Positions 51,071 through 53,804 of a stretch of 53,804 bases of DNA are shown one piece after another (the first letter of the stretch is position 1; each line of letters starts with the position of its first letter). The notes beneath the pieces were generated by a model, which saw only the letters and a list, made by a program, of their open reading frames with translations, was not told the DNA's origin and searched no databases. The DNA comes from Allocoprococcus comes (GTDB lineage: Bacteria > Bacillota > Clostridia > Lachnospirales > Lachnospiraceae). Where the stretch lies: assembly GCF_013300725.1 (NCBI RefSeq), contig NZ_JAAIMM010000025.1, positions 1 through 53,804 on the forward strand, given 5' to 3'. A program made the position numbers and the translations under genes.

Positions 51071-51403
51071 GTGGAGGTAAGTATCCATGAACTTTTAGCG
51101 GCGGCAAGGGAGGCGGTGAAATCGGATTATATCAAAGGCGAAAGCATTTTATGTGAAACCAGATATCGTCCGGATACCCATTACATGGTAGAAATAGAGA
51201 TGTTAAAAACAGATAACACGCTGGGGAAAAAAGGAGCTTATATCCGGAAATTTTTGACGGAAGATGAGTATTCTGCCATGTTACAAAAGCAGGAAGAACA
51301 TCTCATAAAAATAAAAAGACAGGCCATTGTTCACAAAGGAACATTGCGATATATCCCTCTCCCGGACAGGCTGGACAGCCGCCGGGAGAGGGATATTTTT
51401 TAA
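51071..51403 (+). CDS. Hypothetical protein, small
   Basis: 110 residues from GTG 51071, 8 bases after GGAGG (51058-51062). ATG 51065 and TTG 51053 are in frame upstream. It contains SIHELLAAAREAVKSDYIKG, YMVEIEMLKTDNTLGKKGAY and a C-terminal basic part. No named domain is recognised. Its last codons form part of the terminator hairpin 51349-51400. Confidence 0.5.
   Translation: MEVSIHELLAAAREAVKSDYIKGESILCETRYRPDTHYMVEIEMLKTDNTLGKKGAYIRKFLTEDEYSAMLQKQEEHLIKIKRQAIVHKGTLRYIPLPDRLDSRRERDIF
51349..51400 (+). terminator. Terminator before the partition genes
   Basis: ATATCCCTCTCCCGG pairs with CCGGGAGAGGGATAT, followed by TTTTTT. It is a perfect 15-bp stem with a 16-base loop that itself contains GGCTG/CAGCC. 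Confidence 0.85.
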
Positions 51404-51516
51404 CCGGCTGGGAAAGAACAGGGAGTGTTCCTCAAGCAGCAGCGGTATGAGAACCCCAGAGTTTCCGCAGGTTTTGGGGCGTGAAAACTTAGAAAAGTGT
51501 TCAAAACAGGCACTTT

Positions 51517-51533
51517 TGCAACGATCCGTTGCA
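51517..51533. promoter_or_regulatory. Palindrome upstream of parM
   Basis: TGCAACG-ATC-CGTTGCA is a perfect 7-3-7 inverted repeat in the 180-base gap before parM. It is a candidate ParR or repressor site. The gap also has an AACCCC...GGGG hairpin near 51452-51480. No convincing gene lies in this gap. Confidence 0.45.
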
Positions 51534-51584
51534 GCAGAAAAAGAGTTCTTGGCTTTATGCCAGACGAAAAAATGAAAGAAGGAT

Positions 51585-52502
51585 GTGATTGTGATGATAG
51601 TAGGAATTGATCATGGGTATTATGCGATCAAGACAAAACATGTGTCTTTTCCCAGTGGCATTATCGAGTATGATTATGAGCCGTATACGATGCAGAATGT
51701 TCTGCAGTATCGGGGAAAGTATTATGTCTGCGGTACAGGGAGACAGACGCTGGTAAAAAATAAAACGTCCAATGATAATTATTATCTGCTGACGTTGGCT
51801 GCGATTGCAGAAGAAATCAAGAACCGGAAAGCGGAACGAAAGACGGAAGTCATTCTGGCTGTTGGACTGCCTTTGTCCAGCTTTGGAAGGGAGAAACAGG
51901 GATTTCGGGAGTATCTGTTGCGGAAAGAACAGCCAGTGCGCTTTTTATATGAAAGTGAATGGTATGAGATACAGATCAAAGATGTGAAACTGTTCCCACA
52001 GGGGTACTCTGCCCTGGCTCTGCATCCAGAGTACCTGAAGAATGAACCATCTGTTCTTCTGGTGGATGTTGGTGGCTGGACGGTTGATCTGATGAGACTG
52101 GATAATAGTGTTCCGAATGCGGCAACCTGCAGGAGTCTGGAGCTGGGTGTGATCCGATGTATTGATGAGACGGCAGAACAGGTGCGGAGAAATACCGGAC
52201 TGTCTGTAACGGAAACACAGATCGAACGTGTGCTTCGTGGGGAAACCTGCAGCATGGCAGAAGATGCAAGAGTTGTCATACAGGAAAACGGACGGAAATA
52301 TATCGAAAGAATTCTGTCTGCGGTCACGGAATCCGGGTTTGATCTCAGGGCGGTGCCGAGCGTATTTATGGGTGGAGGTTCTGCGATTTTAAAACGCCAC
52401 GTGACCGCACAGGACGCGATTTGCCGCCCTGTTTTTATAGAGGACGTCCATGCGAACGCTGCCGGGTATGAACGGATTGTAGAGCAGATGTGGGCGAAAT
52501 GA
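51585..52502 (+). CDS. ParM/StbA-like actin ATPase
   Basis: 305 residues. Actin-fold motifs are phosphate-1 GIDHGYYAIK (about 6-15), phosphate-2 LLVDVGGWTVDLM (about 158-170) and adenosine FMGGGSAILK (about 262-271). ParM-type proteins polymerise to push plasmid copies apart. The overlapping downstream gene looks like the ParR adaptor. Active partition suggests a circular, possibly replicating stage of element 2. GAAGGATGTG precedes the ATG. Confidence 0.85.
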   Translation: MIVMIVGIDHGYYAIKTKHVSFPSGIIEYDYEPYTMQNVLQYRGKYYVCGTGRQTLVKNKTSNDNYYLLTLAAIAEEIKNRKAERKTEVILAVGLPLSSFGREKQGFREYLLRKEQPVRFLYESEWYEIQIKDVKLFPQGYSALALHPEYLKNEPSVLLVDVGGWTVDLMRLDNSVPNAATCRSLELGVIRCIDETAEQVRRNTGLSVTETQIERVLRGETCSMAEDARVVIQENGRKYIERILSAVTESGFDLRAVPSVFMGGGSAILKRHVTAQDAICRPVFIEDVHANAAGYERIVEQMWAK

Positions 52503-52789
52503 AACGTCCGGTATATTCGTTCCGTCCAAACCTGAAAAATCCGGAACATAAGAAAGCATGGGAGAAATTCCAGAGTGTTCCGGAAGGACAGAAAAACCAG
52601 TACCTTGTTCAGGCGATTCTGGAAAAAGAGGACCGGAAGTGGATGGAAGAGGTCATCCAAAAGACGATCAAAGAAAGTGTTCGGGAATTAAACATTTGTG
52701 GCGGTGCGGAACAAAGTGGAACAAATCCACTGGCTGAGGATATCCCGGATCAGATGATGGATTTCCTATCTCAGATGGAAAATATGTAA
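52499..52789 (+). CDS. ParR-like partition adaptor
   Basis: 96 residues from ATG 52499, which overlaps the parM stop as ATGA. RPVYSFRPNLKNPEHKKAWE followed by KNQYLVQAILEKE fits the ribbon-helix-helix plan of ParR/StbB partners. The C-terminal half (about 50-96) is acidic and would contact the ParM filament. Confidence 0.65.
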   Translation: MKRPVYSFRPNLKNPEHKKAWEKFQSVPEGQKNQYLVQAILEKEDRKWMEEVIQKTIKESVRELNICGGAEQSGTNPLAEDIPDQMMDFLSQMENM

Positions 52790-52943
52790 AGGGGGTGAGG
52801 CCTATGATTGTGCGATACATACATTGTTGGATCTGCTAGGGGCAGGAGCAAAACAGCATCGATATCTTTGGTAGGTATTGTGAATAGCTTTCCATGCATC
52901 TTTGGAGTATGTTGTGTGTAGCGAAACGGAAAGGAGAAACGCT

Positions 52944-53462
52944 ATGACAGAGATGAAGAACATATGCGGAAAGATCCCGAAGGACTTACACGAAAAAGTA
53001 AGAGAAGAGATTGAACTGACAGAAAGCAGCACACAGAAATTTATACAGCAGGTCATCGAAGAACATTTTGAAAGACTTGCAGGAAAAGGAGAAATGAGCA
53101 TGGGAACAGCAAGAACAATCGCAGTACAGGTATCAGAGGAATTATTCCAGAGATTAAAAACAGTCATCGCAAAAAAAGGCATGAAACAGAAAGACTTCTT
53201 AATTCAGATCATCGAAGAGGCACTGGAAAAGGCAGAAGGCGAATGGCAGAACAAAGACAGCATGGAAGAAACGGAACCTGCAACCGGAGAATCTGGAACA
53301 GAGGAGACACAACCGGACGAGGAAACCGAACCGGAAGGAGAAAACGAACCGAGCGAGGAAAGCGAACCGGACGAGGAAACCGAACTGAAAGAAGAAAGTG
53401 AGCCGGACGAGGAGACTCAACCGGAAGAAGAAAACAAAGCAGAAGAACCAACAGAATGGTAA
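52944..53462 (+). CDS. Double ribbon-helix-helix protein with acidic hexapeptide-repeat tail
   Basis: 172 residues from ATG 52944 (AAAGGAGAAAC upstream). Two CopG/Arc-like segments are visible: KIPKDLHEKVREEIELTESS (about 7-45) and AVQVSEELFQRLKTVIAKKG (about 55-95). The tail at about 120-172 repeats a six-residue unit of the form [TSN][EQ]PxEE: TQPDEE, TEPEGE, NEPSEE, SEPDEE, TELKEE, SEPDEE, TQPEEE. It may bind DNA as an intramolecular RHH dimer while the tail recruits a basic partner or mimics DNA. Confidence 0.65.
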   Translation: MTEMKNICGKIPKDLHEKVREEIELTESSTQKFIQQVIEEHFERLAGKGEMSMGTARTIAVQVSEELFQRLKTVIAKKGMKQKDFLIQIIEEALEKAEGEWQNKDSMEETEPATGESGTEETQPDEETEPEGENEPSEESEPDEETELKEESEPDEETQPEEENKAEEPTEW

Positions 53463-53533
53463 CAAACAGATACAGAGAAATCAACAGGCGGTATGAGAAA
53501 AATCATGCCGCCTGTTTTTATCAGCAAAGGAGG

Positions 53534-53804
53534 TTGATAACCGCAACCATTCAATTTTTTGATCTCTTTAGCGGAATCGGCGGATTCCGTGAAGGCTTAA
53601 GACGTGCAGGGGGATTTACCTGTGTCGGACACTGCGAGGTGGATACTTATGCGGATAAGAACTACCGATTGCTGTTTGACACAGAAGGGGAGTGGTATTG
53701 TAGTGATGCACGAACAATTGAACCAGAACGAATGCCGGATTTTGATCTGCTCTGTGCAGGATTTCCTTGCCAGGCATTCTCTATCGCCGGAAAGCGAGAA
53801 GGAT
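53534..53804 (+). CDS. C5 cytosine DNA methyltransferase, N-terminal part (runs off window)
   Basis: About 90 residues are visible. Motif I is FFDLFSGIGGFREGLRRAGG, followed by the ExxxxA-type HCEVDTYADKNY, DFDLLCAGFPCQAFSIAG with the catalytic Cys in PCQ (motif IV). The start is unclear. The only normal in-frame start is TTG 53534, which directly abuts AAAGGAGG. Others in frame would be ATA or ATT. It could protect element DNA or belong to an R-M system continuing to the right. Confidence 0.85.
   Translation, partial: MITATIQFFDLFSGIGGFREGLRRAGGFTCVGHCEVDTYADKNYRLLFDTEGEWYCSDARTIEPERMPDFDLLCAGFPCQAFSIAGKREG

Larger units (their letters stand above)
49697..53804. mobile_element. Element 2: second integrated element, left part only
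   Basis: The left edge is placed near 49697-49705, where the prepilin reading stops making sense. It begins with a small CCCC/GGGG hairpin (49703-49718) and a GTATAACGTA motif, similar to the TATAACGTATA at the left end of element 1. Contents are the left-end small protein, an XRE repressor, partition genes and a cytosine methyltransferase, which suits an integrative conjugative or plasmid-like element. The right end is outside the window. Confidence 0.75.

Noticed and set aside
51327-51575. 82-codon frame between the small hypothetical gene and parM
   Set aside because: It starts inside another gene, crosses a strong terminator and has no ribosome site.
51782-52660. Leftward 292-codon frame opposite parM
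   Set aside because: Ser/Arg/Cys-rich complement of a clear actin-family gene.
27622-53804. CRISPR array
   Set aside because: No series of regularly spaced direct repeats with unique spacers was seen. The only tandem arrays are the three contiguous 23-bp units and the 18-bp coding repeat.

Overview
The window reads as a chromosomal segment of a spore-forming, anaerobic Lachnospiraceae-type Firmicute (Clostridia). Supporting signs are the tRNA and rRNA sequence style, strong AGGAGG ribosome binding sites, sporulation and germination genes (SpoIID, SpoIIQ-like, BofA, CwlD, a GH18 glycosidase), reverse rubrerythrin with PerR, a T-box on ileS, and Tn1549-type accessory proteins (TnpW, TnpV). No species call can be made from the sequence alone.

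Layout. 1-890: 3' end of a 23S rRNA, then seven tRNA genes (Asp, Val, Thr, Tyr, initiator Met, Phe, Lys) and a terminator. 891-25550: ordinary core genome with an ABC-class ATPase, a D,D-carboxypeptidase, T-box-controlled ileS, glgP, spoIID-spoIIQ, a DEAD-box helicase, rubrerythrin and perR, an NlpC/P60 hydrolase, mecA, a GH18 hydrolase, cwlD, a TsaC fused to a low-molecular-weight phosphatase-like domain, upp, dCMP deaminase and bofA. Small GC-rich and TTCC-hairpin repeats are scattered between these genes.

25587-49741: a Tad (Flp pilus) operon, tadZ-tadA-tadB-tadC-prepilin, broken twice. tadA is split by a 19,576-bp element (27622-47197). Its two ends share a GC dinucleotide flanked by a near-perfect inverted repeat, and precise excision would restore tadA in frame. 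The prepilin gene is cut after about 37 codons by a second element that starts near 49700 and runs past the window end. Each element carries, just inside its left end and in the same direction as the tad operon, a small gene of one shared family.

Inside element 1, from left to right: the small left-end gene; a leftward operon of a large serine recombinase, two proteins that are free-standing copies of the recombinase's own C-terminal domain, and two ParB-like proteins; XRE regulators; a single-chain MmeI-like restriction-modification enzyme; a hairpin-rich non-coding region with two tandem structured repeats; relics of a Tn1549-like element (relaxase fragment, TnpW); and a module of three tyrosine recombinases with a TnpC-like protein, TnpV and a triple 23-bp repeat. 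The element looks mosaic.

Element 2, as far as visible, carries the small left-end gene, an XRE repressor, a ParM-like actin with a ParR-like partner, a double ribbon-helix-helix protein with an acidic hexapeptide-repeat tail, and a C5 cytosine methyltransferase that runs off the end.

The most unusual material is the recombinase operon with its repeated C-terminal domain, the paired small left-end genes at two tad-interrupting insertions, and the tandem structured repeats near 38.2-38.4 kb.
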